DNA from: Cymbomonas tetramitiformis | Lineage: Eukaryota; Chlorophyta; Pyramimonadophyceae; Pyramimonadales; Pyramimonadaceae | DNA: 64,000 nt | Assembly: GCA_001247695.2 (NCBI GenBank) | Contig: LGRX02003570.1 | Coordinates: forward strand, 1 to 64,000 | Direction of reading: 5' to 3' | In this document: positions 63,501 through 64,000 of the stretch, in pieces | How positions within the stretch are numbered: position 1 is the first letter of the stretch | Layout of the letters: every line of letters starts with the position of its first letter | The notes under the pieces: generated by a model | What the model saw: the letters and a program-made list of their open reading frames with translations, nothing else | What the model was told of the DNA's origin: nothing | The model's database searches: none | Made by a program: the position numbers and the translations under genes

Positions 63501-64000
63501 AAATCAAGCTCATATGTATGTCATGGCTGATGTATGTGTCAACTTCATGGAGTTCTGCATGGTTTGACTGTATACAGTCAGGCTTACCAAAACAAAAACA
63601 ATGATGCAACTTATTTGTTTTATTATTTGTCTTTATTATTTATTATTTATTTGGTTTTTAGTTGTATTTCTAGCTTATCATCTTCCCCCCTCAAGGAAGT
63701 GTATTGCTAGGCGGTTGTCAAGCGCCGTTCAAATACAACAGAGGTCCGACCTCTATGTGATGACGTGGAAGCTTTCTATGAAGCTGGATAGCAGTTCTCG
63801 GGTTGCAGCCCATTGCACCGAAGGTGCATTGCAGTTATTGGGATGCAGCCCGAATCCACGTCATCAGCGTGGGTCATATAGTGCCCAAGCATGTGCTGTA
63901 TATATACAACACTACCCTCCAGCGGCGAAGTGGCTTGCTATTACCATCATCGTATGCTGTGGGATATCAATATATGATCAGAGAGCATGGATATATATAT
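60501..64000. other. AT-rich repeat debris, no supported gene
   Basis: No open frame over about 65 codons and no recognisable domain. There are short similarities to the dispersed repeat (TCCCCCCTCAAGG near 63684) and many TATATA tracts. A clover-leaf-like remnant near 62540-62615 (minus strand) has GCTCAATGGTATAGC and a CCGG-loop-CCGG arm. It lacks paired acceptor and anticodon stems. Confidence 0.4.

Overview
The window is eukaryotic nuclear DNA made almost entirely of mobile elements. GT-AG introns, CACTA-type and Ty3-type proteins, long palindromic satellites and the near absence of single-copy host genes point to a large, repeat-rich genome. A green or streptophyte alga is my best guess, because cytosine methyltransferases captured by LTR retrotransposons have been reported, as I recall, from a charophyte alga and from dinoflagellates (de Mendoza and colleagues, 2018). 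Nothing in the window proves the lineage.

Layout. 0.36-6.6 kb (+): a multi-exon CACTA (En/Spm) transposase gene. All ten of its introns carry a short palindrome related to AACATGGCCATGTT. It is followed by subterminal and 218-bp tandem repeats to 7.5 kb. 8.06-40.5 kb (-): one retroelement gag gene ('Gag1') broken into three pieces by two large insertions, each with a 4-bp target duplication that restores the frame when removed. Insertion 1 (8421-17268) is an 8.8-kb DNA transposon. It carries a DDE-like transposase, a protein of unknown function, and a beta-class amino-methyltransferase-like protein. The two opposing genes each have an intron packed with the same 18-bp palindrome. Insertion 2 (18182-39643) is a 21.5-kb Ty3-like retrotransposon. 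It encodes Gag, an aspartic protease, a multi-pass membrane ORF, RT, RNase H, a C5-cytosine methyltransferase, an HHCC/DDE integrase, a PHD finger and a second methyltransferase-like domain. Its terminal repeats are arranged as split direct repeats. It is itself interrupted by two non-autonomous MULE-like elements (19339-22731 and 34510-36441).

41.2-43.5 kb (-) holds an intact gag of a related family. 45-51 kb has a few weak hypothetical exons, a minisatellite and a short LTR-flanked element. 52-60 kb has two copies of a dispersed repeat, a retropepsin fragment, a 496-base assembly gap, a 27-bp minisatellite, a frameshifted C5 methyltransferase gene and a small two-exon gene. 60-64 kb is AT-rich repeat debris with no gene I can support.

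The unifying theme is that three separate mobile-element loci carry four DNA-methyltransferase-like domains (C5 twice, amino-type twice). The two DNA transposons also both concentrate palindromes in the introns of their own genes. The nesting order gives a relative history: Gag1 element first, then the 8.8-kb transposon and the 21.5-kb retrotransposon, then the MULE-like insertions into the latter.
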